Source: Calycina herbarum
Taxonomy: Eukaryota > Ascomycota > Leotiomycetes > Helotiales > Pezizellaceae
Assembly: GCA_001414485.1 (NCBI GenBank)
Contig: LLEY01000014.1
Location: 62,001 to 126,000 of the forward strand
Direction: 5' to 3'
DNA: 64,000 nucleotides
The position numbers and the translations under genes were made by a program. Under the pieces are notes generated by a model, which saw nothing but the letters and a program-made list of their open reading frames with translations, had not been told where the DNA came from and ran no database searches. This document shows, one piece after another, positions 11,701 to 25,151 of this stretch (position 1 is the first letter of the stretch; each line of letters begins with the position of its first letter).

Positions 11701-14700
11701 TTTCCGGAAGCATTTGTTGTAGGAGAGCATGTAATAGTAGTCCAAGGCAATATTTGTTTTGCTACAAAGGCCAGACCAGGGGACAGAACAATCATAGTTT
11801 CGATCTCGGTTTGAAGTTCCTCGACCGTGCTGGAAATTAGACCCTGGAGTTCAGATTTCTGGGAAGAGATAACGGCGGGAGGAAGACGGGCCAAATCGTC
11901 CCATTGTCGTGTTTGGTCAACGATTTTATCTTTCCATGCCAGCAAAGAATTCTTGATACCCTGCGCATCAATTTTGCCCATCTTGGAATGAATTGTAATG
12001 ATGTCAACGGCCACACTCAAAATACTGGGTAGCCAGCGAAGGACCTTCTCGTGATTCCCGCTAATTTGGGATAATTGGACGTGATATTTCCCAGGAGCCC
12101 ATAATCCCTTCACCATGGCCATTGACGCTTCAAGCTTCGCGATTGCCGGTACATTTTCTGAGAGTACGTTATGCTGCGACAGTAGAATTTGGAGTATTCC
12201 TTCCAGGAAACCAGAACTTCGAGCGACTTCAGCACTGCTCAAACCCTGAGAAGGTTGTCGCACAGCCTCTCTTGCACTTGGTGCCAGATCAATGGCTTTA
12301 TGGTAATAGTAGTCCAGACCAGACACGTTGATATCTTGTCGGAGCATAAGACTTCCCGCACTTGCCAGCGACAGTGAGAGTGATTCTTGTTTGGCTAATG
12401 CATCTGCACTGAGGTTGAACTTGATTCCCATTTGACGCAAATCCTTCAATGTGTCCGCAAAGAGCTTTCTCTTTCTCGATTTGAGATGCTTGACTTCCAC
12501 TTTGTTGTCTTCGGTCAAGATTGTAGGTGTGGCCTTTTGGAGTTCGGCAGTTGAAGAAATGATATTCCCTAAGAACGAATCGAGGTATGACGAACCCTCG
12601 ACTGCAGAATCAGAAATTTGAGTCGCATCAACCATCATGCTAATTGTCTTCGAGACATTAATGAATCGCTTGCTCTTTTGAGACCAACCAGGAACGGATT
12701 CGGAGCACTGAGCCAGAGCCGATTGGTCGACTGCTGGATAGAGTACAGGCTGATTGTTGTCCGACTCGACTTTATTTTGATGTTCCTCTGGTAGCCCTTG
12801 TTTGATGATAGAGTCCATGGGCTGTCCAAGAAGAGCACGGAATTTGCGAACGATCTTGAAAAGCTTGTGGTGGGATCTCTTGGCACTGTCCCGAAGGGCC
12901 ACAATATTCGTATCCTTCCAGCTTGCCATAAGTAGAACATCTTTCATCGCTTTTTCCAAAGACACTCTGCCCTTCTTGAGGGTTTCCTGAACAGGCTTTT
13001 CGTAGCGAACGTACAAGGAAAGAAAATTGGAGAGTGCCGAATGGATGACCGCCATCGAAGGAACGTCCAAAACGAGGAACTCAAGGTGCTTTTGAAGCTG
13101 TTTCAACAATTGTAGTCTCTGTACGATTTGACCCACGATTGCTGTTGAGAAGTAGACTTCCAAGTCCTGTAGTAACTTCTGTGCATATGTTTTGAGTTCG
13201 TCCTCTTTATCGGATATCTGGAGAGGTGCTGCTACCACGACTTGGTATGCAATGAACCACCATGACCGAGCGTCATCATTGCATTTCTTTGATTCCATAT
13301 CAAACAGCTTTGCCCATGTTGATAATTCCAACCTACGCCAATTGACAATGGTTGCAGTTAAGTTATCATACTGAGTAAGAGCAGAATTCGCTCGACTAGC
13401 CCAGCCTCCAAATTGCCACTCGTGCATAAAAGTATGAACTTGTTCAACCTTGGTGATGATCTTAGCCAAAGGCTCGGTGTGGCGGAATTGCAAGAGCTCT
13501 CTGCAAGACACTAATACATCTTCAAGAGGTTGCATGTGGCCAATCTCGTCGACAGCTTGGAGTTCGCGGAAGCGTGCTTGAATCTGATGGATGAGGACGA
13601 CAAGCTTTCGGGACTCGGGTAGATGGGCGTCCGTGTAAAAGTTGAACGAATTAGAGACTGTGGCAGACGAACTCAACGAGTCCATATGATCATTGAGAAG
13701 AAGAATGGCCCCAGGGAGAATGTTTTCGGTGGCATTGCTGTGATCAAATTGAGCATCGCCTTCTCGTATGCTGCCAATCTTTTTCGACATGTGGCGGATA
13801 AGCGACATCACACTTTCTGTAGGTGAGCTCCCGCCCAAAAAGATGCTAGCATGCACACCAGCAAGCTCAACAGAAGTTTCTCTGACAACAACTGATGGAT
13901 CAACAAGCCCCTTGGCCTCTTTTGTAGAGTCTGAGTTGTATTCAGGGAACAACTCATTGAATTGCTCGGCATCCTCTTCTTCTTCGTCTTCGGCGCTTCC
14001 CTTGAATCGATATAATCCTGTCTTGGATTCAGCTTCTAGTTTGTCAGCCTCCAAGCGTTTGGTCCATTGTTCATAACATCCGTGAAATGCTTTGAAAAGG
14101 AGCTGGCGTTTCTCTGAATCGAAACTTTGTACACCTTCAGTAGATGCTGTTGTGGCGGCTAGAGCCAAATACTCGATCGGGTGGCTAGTAACAATAGACT
14201 CATCAATGAGAACGGGCCCGCCTCCCAAGAAAGGAACCACCTTGCTGAGCGCCAAAGGTGTGGTATCGGTAGATTGTAAGCCTTGACCTGCCTTGATAGC
14301 CATTGATATTCCGATTTCCAAACAGCGAAGCATGCTTATCACAGGAGATGTTATATCGTTATATGCGCGAAATCTCTCCGAGAGACGACGAATGATCTGC
14401 CCAACATTGCTGAGTATCAACCGAAGTTCCTGTAAACCATCACCATTTCCAGTTTGGAAGTATGTCGCGATAATTGATGAAATTTTTGAGAATACAACAG
14501 TTTTTAAAAGATTGCTGAATTCGCCCTGAAGTTGATCAATTTCCGACACCTGGGGCCGGTAAATTTCCTGGAGTATCACAGGTGGTTCACCGATCTCAGT
14601 GATTTCACTTCCGACTAACTGGCATCGAATACTTGAGCTTTGGCCTGAGAACATACGCTCAAATTGTTGAAGCGATTCCAACTTGAGGTGTAATGATTCG

Positions 14701-17700
14701 CGGAGTTTGAGGTGTCGCTCTCTTTCCAAACGCTGTCTCTTGTCGGGATCGAAAGCATGGTCAGGAACATAGAGCGTGATACACCCGACGGCAAATTGAA
14801 CCCAAGCAATGGCAGAGTATTGGAGACTCATGCCATTATCTTGCTTTGAAGCTGCCAGAGCAATTGAGGATTCGCGGAGTGCGGAAGTGATCGGAGATTC
14901 AGCATTCGATGCAACCTGTTCAACAACTGACTGAATGTTCCAAGGCAGAGTTTTGGCAGCAAAGGCATCGATATTTTCATTGTACTTTGCTGCTGCAGCT
15001 TCACCATAAACCGAGACGACATCTGAGATCAGGAATCTCAATGTCTCGTCAAGGTCTGATAATTGACTGCGACAAAGAGTGGCGCTTGATTTCGACAATT
15101 GCTCGGCCATGATTGGCAATTCTGACTCAAGCAACTTAAGAGCATTCAAATCAACATCTCCAAGGGCATTCATCTTCCGAAGTAACGAGATGGATAGAGG
15201 ATCTGAGATTGGCTTGAAATGACCCTTTTCGCATGAGAGGTAATCGATACTCTGCAGTAAGCGTGATGATTCAGTTGAAACAGACACTCGCATTTCCGAA
15301 GTAGAAGGGTGATTTGCGAGGACAATGATATTTACATCGAGTTCAGAATCTGGAACCTGCTTCGATCGTATAGCGCTGAGAATGTGAACTTGTCGCAAAG
15401 TTTCAAATTCAGGAGTCAGGAATGGTGAGGTTTCTTCTTGTTCTTTTCCGAAGCTTCCCTCCAATTTCTCAAGTTCAGCATCCAGCATTTTGATGAGAGA
15501 TTCGCCATCCACACCGGAGGTAAGCAGATGATGGTAGGCCTTAACCAATGATTTCATGGTCCCTCCAAGCTCTGAAATTGTGATTGTTGTCTTCCATCTC
15601 AACGAATCAAATCTTCCGGCGAGAGCCTCCATTTTGAGTAAGACTTCCATGACTTTCGCGTTTGGCATTACGACCGGTCTTAATTTCTTCCACAATATCT
15701 CCATATTAAGGCCCGTTGACAATTTGAAACCAGAGTGGAAATCGGTGTTGAGAATGTGAAGGACGTCGCTAGCAATCGCATCCCGCCCGGCAGTCGGCAA
15801 CAGTTCACCTAAGGATTTGAGTAGGTCTGTACCAATAGCAAGGTGGGCTTGAAATGTTGCTTCTTCGAATTTCGTAGAAGATGCAAGTGTGTAGGTATCC
15901 CACCAGTATTGCAAGAGTGACGAGATGGCTCTCTTCTGGTCCTTCCACTGCGCATCCTGCCGAGCATTGCTTTTCGTGTAGCCTTTTAAGATTGCCAACA
16001 GTGATGTTAGGAAACTCGAGATGTTCACAGTAGAATCTCTTGCAACAGCTGGAACGCGGTCTTTCACAAGTGATCTTTGAAGTCGGTTCATCTTGCTGGG
16101 TTTGAGGGTGTTGATCAAGACGGCTTGGCTGCTCTGTGCATTTTGTGCAGTGATGAACTGGGTCATGAACTCGAAGCAAGCTCCCAGCCAATATGCTTGA
16201 GTTGGGGTACCAGCTTTTTGGAGTAATGGAACGAGAGGCGAATTCTGCAATGGATGAATAACCTACGAATTTTATTATAACTATCAGTACATGTGCATAT
16301 ATGGAATAACAAAGGGACGGCACGGTCACTAACCTGTGCGTCTCTGAAGCCTGGCCCCAACGCAATCTTCTCAGCAAATTTGTTTAACGATTCTCCAACA
16401 ACTTGTCTGAACTCCTGATTGTCGGGCGACTGATAAACTTGCAAATATCCCTGGCAGATTATCGACGCATCTGTGGTAGCCTCTTGGGTATTTGATTCGA
16501 CAGCCCTTATATATCGTGGCAGGATTGCCATATCGGACCAAGCCAAATTGTCCATAGCAATTGGAGACAACCTACTTAAACCCATAGAACTTCGAGCATC
16601 CTGTGCCAGGGATTTTGACAATTTCTGGTATCTTTGTAACGAAGCCTCCGGGGTTGTAAACTTCGATTGTACCAAGTCCGTTGACAGTGGTTCGAGGAAA
16701 ATCTCTATAGCACGATTTCTCATTGCCCTTGATAGTTCTCCAAATCTGGGATCCATTGTCAAAAAGATTCGGAAATCTGGGTGAGGCCGGACCATCTTTG
16801 GCTCGCCATCAGGTCCACAGTGCTCGTTGATGCTCAAGAATCCATTGGGCTCCAGTAAAGAATTCAACCTATCAAGCACGGATGCACTACATAGATTAGC
16901 ATTATCAAGAACAAGCCACTCTCCCTTCTCAAGTGCTTTCACCAACACTCCATCAACCCACTCAAAACGAGCGGTCTCGAGAACCATGGGAGTATTGGAT
17001 AACTTTTCGCATGTTGCAGCTAATTCCCCGAATTCAGCTAATGAGGTTTTTCTCTTGAGCTCGTGTAAAACAGCGCCGAGTTTCGCGAAATACGATGGGG
17101 TATAATCGCAGGCAGCCTTCAAAGATTCTAGAAGTGCAATTGCTTCCATCGGTACAAGAGCCGGTAGGGACGATAAAACTCGATGGGTGAGGAAATCGTT
17201 CAGATCTTGAAGGAAGGTACTTGCCCCCCGTTGAGGATCGACTTGTTCAAAACCACCAACCAAATCCATAGTATCAACATCGGAATTGAGAGGAAACACT
17301 GCAAGTGATTTACCACTTGCCGCTGCAATATGTTGAATCAGAGTCGTCTTGCCAGAGCCCGAAGACCCTACAAGAATACATGGTAGATTCTGTTCAATAC
17401 ATATCATCACAGATTCAAGTTCGGGAAATCGCTTAATGGGGTCGATATAAGGAAATTGCAGTCGTTGTATAAGCGGATCTCTTTGCGTGTAAGCCATACC
17501 TACCTGGTAAGACATTGAACTGAGATTATCGAATAGATGGCGGAATGGGGGGTCAGAACCGAACACAGTTGTAAAAATCTTGTCGATTTCTTGTCGGTCG
17601 CGATTTGATCTGAACCGTTGCCGGAAAATTAGGCTGAGGAAATCGGCAGGCACTGCTGCAGCAAGAAGTGGCGCAGAGGAGGATAGAAGCTGTAGCCAGC

Positions 17701-20700
17701 GGAGAATATCACGCAAGTTGAACTCCCATGGCCCTCCCTGGGAACCGAAAGCACGTCGGTGGACAACTTCATGTTCTAGTCGAGAAACAAAGTTTATAAT
17801 AGTGAGGACAACTTCTTCCGGCATTTGAGGGAAGTTGTGCCTACATATTAGTTCAAGATCATCGTTTCTAAACACATCAGCATATACAACAGTAAATCGA
17901 TTAACAAAAGAAGCCGGTAGTCCCTTTCTACCGCCACCTTGGTGATGCGGATTTTGGGCCGCGAAAACCGAAAAGTTTGGATGGCACTTAAAGGACAGAT
18001 CCAACTCGGAGATGTAGACTTCCCCACGATGATCAAGACATGCATTCAAGCCCTCGAGAACAGATTGGGATGCGAGATTCATCTCATCAAGAAGGACCCA
18101 TTCTCCTTTCTGCATCGCCTGCAGGAATGGCGCATCACGCCAAGCAAAATGACCAGCCTCGGCGCCTTCCACAGGAACGTCAGAACCAAACAGATCCATG
18201 AGATCGGTTTGTTCTGACAGATTGATTCGAGTAAGAGGCATATTGCATGCACGAGCAAGAGCGGCAATCAAAGTTGTTTTGCCAACACCAGGGCTACCTT
18301 CGATGAGGATGGGTTTCCGGACCTGGAGTGCACGGACCACCCTCATCGCATTCATTTTGGTGGTCGGGGCATGGAAAGCGAATCCTGGGTCGAGATCAGA
18401 ACCTGCTCGTTTCGCGATTCCAAAGTCTCCGATGCTCAAGGAATCGGCTCCATTCGCTAGTAACACATCTTTCGAGTAGATGGCGTTCAAATTTGTATTC
18501 AAAAGCTCCCCGAGTTTGGCTACACATTTGGCTCTTTCCTCCCGGATACTATCAGGCGTGATTGCTAATAAAGCGGCAGGATTGGCTCCCAGAGTGTCTA
18601 TGTAGACCATCGCCGCGCCATGAAGGACTGCGGAATGGGGATCGGAAGATGTGCTGCCATTCATAAACTTGACCCATGCCAAAATATCTCGAACCGAAAT
18701 TGAGGTAGAGGAAGTAGATCTGAAGGTTTGACCGAACCATTCTGAAAACAGAACAATTGACTTTGCGAATGGCTTAAATTTTTCCGACAATTTGGTTTCA
18801 ACAATTTGTAGAACATCTTCGTGTTCGGAGAGCGAAGGGACCCAAATCTCAGTAAATCGGTTTCGCAATGCAGGTGACAATTCCCGTTTACCATAATCAC
18901 CTCCTGGGTTCATTGTTGCAAAAAATTGAAATCCCTCGGCAGCCACAACGAAGGAGTCGTCGACGCCTTTCTCGGCGAGTAAGATTGATCGCTGGGGTTC
19001 TAGCACAGAGTTGAGACGCTCTAGAACCGAGTCGTCTGCGAGTGAGATCTCATCAAGTAAGAATAGCTGACCTTCTCTCATCGCCTGGACCAGACTTCCA
19101 TCCGACCATTCGAAGAGAGATTTGGCTTTAGCTTGGTGGTTGGCAATCAAAAGTTGCAACTCATTTGGTACTTTGGCAAGTTCTGAGTCGGACAATGACA
19201 GGTATGTCGCAAGTAATTCGTCGAGATCTATATTAGGTCCAGCCTGTTGGCCAAATTTGCTGAAAGCCGAGATAAGATGAGTTTTCAATTGCTCCAGTAT
19301 AGTAGCGCGATTGCGGACAGGTCTCTGAGCGCCAATAAGATCCCCAGTCTCGGTGTTTTGATGAGCATTAACGATATTCAAATCTTTTTGAAAGGCGTCT
19401 GCGAGCATCTGGCATACAGTTGTCTTTCCACAACCTGTTTCACCAACCAGGAGAACAGGCTCGTTATTCCGGAGCGCATGAGCGACGAGAACATACAGTC
19501 TACGCATTGCTTGGGTCCAAACAACTCCCTGGGAATTAGCAGTGGCGTCATAAGATTTGATCTCAGGCGACAGGTTCACATCGTAAAGGACAGCAGGATC
19601 CAACTTGACTTTCATCACTCTTTCGATGATCTCTTTCACTGCAATTCTCTCTTCCGGATTTCGAACTCGTTCCGCAAGTAGCATGTAACCATTTGCGGCA
19701 AGCTGTTCTCTGTTATCGGCATCTCTGAGAGCCCATCGGAAAAGATCTCTCAGAGTTGCGAAGCTGTCTTTCTGTTCGAAAAGGCGATTGGTTTGACGTA
19801 ATCTTGAAAGCTCCTTATACACGGTGACAATTCTTCGGCAATCAGATGGGGCAACTTTCTGACTACGCTTCTCAAGAATAAAATCAAGCTCATCCTCGGG
19901 GATATCGTCAAAGTGAAGCTCCAGGAATCGATTTCTGAAGGCACGTGACAGTGTTTTTCGGCCACCGTATAATCCAGGGGGGTTCTGGGTAGCAAATAGC
20001 ATGAAATTGTCATGAGGTCGCACGATTTCCTGGGTTTCTGGGATGAGAAGCTCACGGTTATCATCCAATAATCGATTCAGGGCTTCAAGAACATCCGTAG
20101 GTGCCAAATTCAACTCATCAAGAACAATCCAGTGACCTTGTCGGAGAGCCTGTACCAACAGACCTTCCTGGAATCGAAGCTGGCCGTCTGAGCCAGATAC
20201 ATAAGTTCCCAGGTACTCTTGTAAATCCGTGTGCTCGTGGTTGTTGATTCGAACGAATTTGTTTCCACTGAACTTTGCGAGGTATTCAATCATACTTGTT
20301 TTTCCAGATGAAGTTGGACCTTGGACAAGGACAGGGAATCGCCGAGTGGATGTTGCGCGAACCAAATTGAGCATATTCCGCTCAACAAATGGTGTGATTA
20401 TGTAGTGAGGCTGCTCTTGGGGTTCTTCTGAACCTTGTAGCATCCAATACTGGCGATCTCGTTTCTTGTTCATGAAACGAACGTATTGTTTTCCGTCATC
20501 TGGGTGGCGTGGGGTTTGAGAAAGTAAAGACTGTGGGTTTCCATGGCTGTCGAGTAAATGGTGATTTATCAGAGGCATGAGCATCTTTTCCGAATCTCTG
20601 TTGAGCAAAGTCAAGAATCCCATGGCATAACCCTCATACAGCGCTCGTCGGAGGCCATAAGATGGAGCAATTTCCGTGACATAGCTCAAAACTCGGGTCA

Positions 20701-23593
20701 ACGTTCGCAAACTGAAATGTGGAACTTGGTTGGCCCCATCCACTAGTCGTTTTTCATCGGCCAAACGCTTCGTGTTGAGGTATAGCCGTGCTACATCATG
20801 AGCTGCTCGCTCGTCGTTGCTGCTTGTGCCTTTGAGGTAGGCGTTGATGACACCTAACAGATCATCAAGGTTTCGATCAGGACTGTCGACGTAGAGTTCC
20901 GTGAAGCGTGACCGCAATCCAATAGGTAAATCTCGTTTTCCAACATCGGTCGCCGGGTTCATAGCACCAAATATCCGAAAATTGGGATGCGCGCGAACTC
21001 TTTCGATCTCTCCAGTCTCTGACAACAAGATTGATGGCGCAGCACCAGAGCCACTGTGCAGCAGATCTGCTATACTCTCAAGAGTGTCGGGCGATGCAAG
21101 ATTTATCTCATCAAGCAATACCCAGTCTCCATTACGAGCTGCCTTGACAATATTTCCCTCAATAAACGTAAAAGCAAAGCCCTTTGAACCACCTGAAAGT
21201 TGTACATCGAATTGATTTAGGCTTTCAGAAAATCGTTCCCATCTTGGTTTCAGGTTCACTAATGATTGAAGTCTTGACTCTGTCTTCCGTCGCTTCATTG
21301 GCTGCTCAGAGTCTGGTCGTGAATTTGATTCTCTCTTCTTCAGCTCTGAGACAATTTTGTCGAACATCTTCGGAGCCTCTCGCCAAAGTTTCAAGGCTTT
21401 GCTCCACTGGCTTCTAGCGATGGTTTTCCCCAGCTGTTCGATATATTTTTGATTCTTGGATGCAGATATGCCTGTTGCCGCAAACAGTTCATCAAATTCA
21501 TCTTTAAGTGGAATGGCCAGACTCCTGACATTGACCGGTTTGAAGCCACCAAGTAGATCGCCAACTTCACTTTGTTGGGATAAATTGACGGCCGTGAGAT
21601 TGAATCCCAAAGAGTCGGCCAATTGCTGTACTACTGTCGTCTTTCCAATACCAGTCTCACCAACTAGCAAAACGGGCTCGGCCATTTTCACTGCCACTCC
21701 CACTTGTTCCAATAATCTCTTGGCATGTGTGGTATTTGCAAAAGGTCTCGACTTTTTTGTAGACTTGACAACACGACCAGAACGTCGCTTCGACAATCGG
21801 ACTCTTCCAATGGTCAAATGAGACTCTGTATCTTCGTATCGTGGGACATGCGCAGTCAGAAAATGTTCAACTCGTTGCGGGTCGATGTGCATCTCTTCAG
21901 CGATGGACGAAATAATTGTTTTTCGCGTGTCCTCGGTTTGCAGGCTCCCTGCAAAACAATCGGTCGCCTCGAAAAACATCTCATATTTGGTGGTCTCGGT
22001 GATTGGTTCGTCGCCATTTTTCGAGCCTGCTGCAGTGAGAATTCTATCCAATCGCCGACACCACTTTAGAAGATCTCGAGGACTAATCGGGCGCCCCAGA
22101 GATGTTCGACTTCGGGACGCAAAAGATGGTTTGTGGGACAATGAATAGAGTCGTTCGTATACATTGATGATACCCGGGAGAAATTTGTGTAGGATAGGAT
22201 AGGTGCCCTGAATGATCTCTCGGAATTCTTCTTGCGTGGGCATTTGGACGGGGACTCGCTGCCACAATCTCGACCCCAGCATGTACAGTGCAGGAGGGTT
22301 CTCTTTGCCCGTTACATTTAGCGATGTTCTGATGCTGGCAAGAAGTTTGAATCCGCGACCGGCTTTAACTGTTTCGCCGCGACTTGGGATAAGTAGTTCT
22401 CCACGCTCAATGAGGGGGAGAATAACACTGATAACCTCATTCGGGGCTCTGTCGAGATCCTCAATAAATACCCAGCGACCTTCGCGTACAGCAGTGGTCA
22501 AGACTCCCGCACGCCAAGTAAACGAGCCTGGCGTCGAACCTGTCGCATACATCCCGATGAGCATTTTCGCATCTGTCTGCTCGTTTAGGTGGAGCGACAC
22601 CATATTCGATTCTACACCCAATTCTCTAGCAAAGTCATTAACCATAGATGTTTTGCCCGAACCAGCGAGTCCGTGAAGGAGAACAGGTGAAGACGAGAGT
22701 AAGGATTTTGCGAAAGTCTCCATATTTCCGGCAGTCGTTGATGTCTGCACAAGAGAAGATACTCGAGAGGGAGGGCCATTGGGTCGAGGTAATAATGCGC
22801 CTGTGCATAGTACTGTAAATGGAGAAAGTCCTTCCAGGTTCACCTTCGTAGCACTATATTTGCCCTCATTCTGAAATTCTTGCAGAAATTTGCGGGCATT
22901 TTCCAATCTCTCCTCCTCAGAGAGACTCAAAAAGCCGAAGTCGACCTGCCGGCCGTCAAAGTCCCCAAGAACAGCATCCTCTCCCAAATGTTCCTTTATT
23001 AAAGCTTCCAACTTGGAGTCCGAGGCGGAGAGGGTCTGGCAAAAGATTCGAACCGCAAGATATCGAACCGTTCTGTCTTCGTGCTGGAACAGCGATTGTA
23101 CTGTTGCGCCAGATATGGTGGGCGAAAAAGTATACTTGTCGAAATTCAACAGCCTGAAAATTGCCAGAAGAGTTCTTTGAAGTTCAATGGTGCCATATGT
23201 TGCCAAGTCCTTCTCAGTCCATATGCATTGTATTCGTGATTGTAGAGGTGGGGTATCTTGACTTCGTGGGGTTGTCAAGTAATTTTCGAGATAAATCGAT
23301 AGGTGAGGCGCAAGAGGTAAAATTCGTGCAATCGCGTTTATTACAACAGAATTGTGTTGCCCTAGGGGTTCGGTAGAGACCCATCTTGCGCAAGTATCTG
23401 CGAAAACGGATTGGAATCGAGTAAAGAGTGGTATTGTGAGTTTTGGGTCGAGCGCGGCGGCGGGGAGAGATTCAAGGAATATTGGGGAGGTTTGGAGGTT
23501 TATGACTTGGAGTATTTCTTCGGGCAGGTCCTCGAAGCTACTCGAGACTTCGGGAACAGCGTTTTGCCCATTTTCGCGAGTGTCAAGATCCAT
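8727..23593 (-). CDS. MDN1: Midasin, AAA ATPase for 60S pre-ribosome maturation
   Basis: Dynein-like giant ATPase that remodels pre-60S particles in the nucleolus and nucleoplasm by pulling on Ytm1 and Rsa4. Two exons, 16334-23593 and 8727-16262, with a 71-nt intron (GTTAGT donor, TTCGTAG acceptor) that keeps phase 0 (FRDAQ/VIHPL). The product is about 4931 aa, close to yeast Rea1/Mdn1 (4910 aa), so it is complete. Six Walker A motifs are visible near residues 311 (GLAGSGKTS), 649 (GETGIGKTT), 1098 (GPTSSGKTS), 1388 (GETGCGKTT), 1771 (GSPGVGKTT) and 2081 (GSSGSGKTT). A long linker follows, then an Asp/Glu-rich tract encoded roughly by 9750-11250, and a C-terminal VWA/MIDAS domain with the metal site DDSKSMG near residue 4720. 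There are no frame breaks over 14.8 kb. It is divergent from mitochondrial L12. Confidence 0.97.
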
Positions 23594-23796
23594 TCTGTGC
23601 TGATCAGGAAATTCGCAGGTGTTGATGCTCGATAAGGATTCCTGGAGAGAAAAAAGTTATCGAAGCTCAATTTAAAGTGGGTCTCCGCAATGACCCACTT
23701 TATTACTTTTGCTCTCTCTCGAATCCATACCCACAACACCAAGTCTGCAAATCCCCAATCCATCATCTTCAAATAATCCACCCACCACCTCCCACC
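23594..23796. promoter_or_regulatory. Bidirectional promoter MDN1 / MRPL12
   Basis: Only 203 bp separate the two start codons, so both genes must share control sequence. Both products serve ribosomes (nuclear 60S assembly and mitochondrial large subunit). The interval holds the exact inverted repeat described separately and a pyrimidine-rich tract before the L12 start. No TATA box is obvious. Confidence 0.6.
23673..23702. repeat. Exact 11-bp inverted repeat in shared promoter
   Basis: TAAAGTGGGTC at 23673-23683 and its exact reverse complement GACCCACTTTA at 23692-23702, separated by 8 bp. It sits 80 bp from the midasin start and 95 bp from the L12 start. It could be a dimeric transcription-factor site or a transcribed hairpin; I do not recognise the motif. 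Confidence 0.75.
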
Positions 23797-24425
23797 ATGT
23801 CCCTCTCATACCAACAAGCAGCACGAAGCTGCGCGCGTACCCTCCGCTCCTCCTCCACCATCCGAGCCTCAACGACATGTCTAGCACAGCGAAGGAATCC
23901 AGCTCCTGTACGAAGATGGGCATCAACGGAGGCAGTTGCGAACCCAAAGATTTCGGGGATTGTGGATCAGATCAGTCAATTGACTCTGCTGGAGACTGCG
24001 GACTTAGTGGCAAGCTTAAAGGTATGAAGATTTGCAATGGGATGATTCTAGGGAAGGAGGCAATCAAGGAGTAAGGGCTCTGCTAATTCTTCATCCACCA
24101 GTCACAACTCAACATTCCTGACATGCCAATGGGAGGCTTCGCTGCAGGTCCAGCAGCACCCGCCGCCGCTCCCGTAGAGGAAGAGGAAGCCGCTCCAGCA
24201 CAGCAAACAAAGACGTTATTCAACCTCAAGCTGGAATCATTCGAGGCCGGGGCCAAGCCAAAGATCATCAAGGAGATCAAGAGCATGTTGGGATTGAGTT
24301 TGGTCGACAGCAAGAAGTTCGTCGAGAGTGCGCCAAAACAGATGAAGGAGGGTGTGCCAAAGGAGGAAGCCGAGAAGATTGTTGCCGCCTTGAAGGCATT
24401 GGGTGGTGTGGTTACAATGGAGTAG
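23797..24425 (+). CDS. MNP1: Mitochondrial ribosomal protein L7/L12
   Basis: Stalk protein of the mitochondrial large ribosomal subunit (bL12m), which recruits translation GTPases. Exons 23797-24021 and 24102-24425 with an 80-nt intron (GTATGA donor, CACCAG acceptor), phase 0, join LVASLK to SQLNIPDMP. The product is about 182 aa. Residues 1-48 are rich in Arg, Ser and Ala (ARSCARTLRSSS, APVRRWAS) as expected for a mitochondrial targeting peptide. Next come the N-terminal dimerisation helices (IVDQISQLTLLETADLV), a flexible Ala/Pro/Glu hinge (GPAAPAAAPVEEEE) and the C-terminal factor-binding domain (KIIKEIKSMLGLSLVDSKKF, then VPKEEAEKIVAALKALGG). The length and order match the family. The gene symbol is the yeast name. 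Confidence 0.93.
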
Positions 24426-25151
24426 GGGATTGGATGAGCTGGGTGTATGATTTGTTGGGAAGATCAAGTGTATCAATACTAGAGAGATGTGTACAAAATC
24501 TACTTCTCACCCCGGTCTCGTTTTTTTTCTTGCTCGCCCGGATCATTCTAGCTCGCCTTCGTCGGCTTGGAGCAATTGTTCTATCTTTGGATCATGAGAA
24601 AGTATTAATGAGATGAAGTCTCGTATAATGAGACGAATTCCTTTGGGCTACTCGTCTTGTCTGTCCGTTTTATCATTTACAGCTTTATATTTTTTTGTCG
24701 CCGGAGGAAGAGGTTGGTTGATTTGTGAAACTACAGTTCCCATGAGATCTTTTGTGGAAGGTATGTACTGATAGACTACATGGTAAGTCCCCACCCCCCT
24801 CTCTCTCCAAGTTTTTATCTTAATATAACGTCTTATGGCCATTAACAAGACTCGGATGTTATTAGTACTCCAGTTGGAAAGAATCACATACTAGACGTCC
24901 TTCACGCCTTGGCCCCTGTGGCGAAGACTCGGTTGGTCCCATAGCATTCACAGTTGAACAACAAGAAACCCTACACCAGCTAATGACAGTGCTTTTCCAA
25001 AAGTCATATGCTGGGCTGTGAATCATTCCTTCAACCCCCCCTTCCAACATCTTTCCAACAACAGCTCTGGTATACACTATTCCTTTGTCGGCACTTCCCA
25101 AGTACCTCGGCTCCGTTCAACCTTCATTCAGCAAGATCACTATCACTCATC
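24426..25151. other. Intergenic, no gene seen
   Basis: Contains the probable 3' UTR of the L12 gene and the upstream region of the GH18 locus. No protein-like open frame with recognisable motifs; a pyrimidine-rich stretch lies at about 25020-25140 before the GH18 start. Confidence 0.4.

Noticed and set aside
16163..16377. Midasin as two adjacent large genes
   Set aside because: A 71-nt GT-AG intron at 16263-16333 joins the two frames in phase, and the sum equals the normal midasin length.
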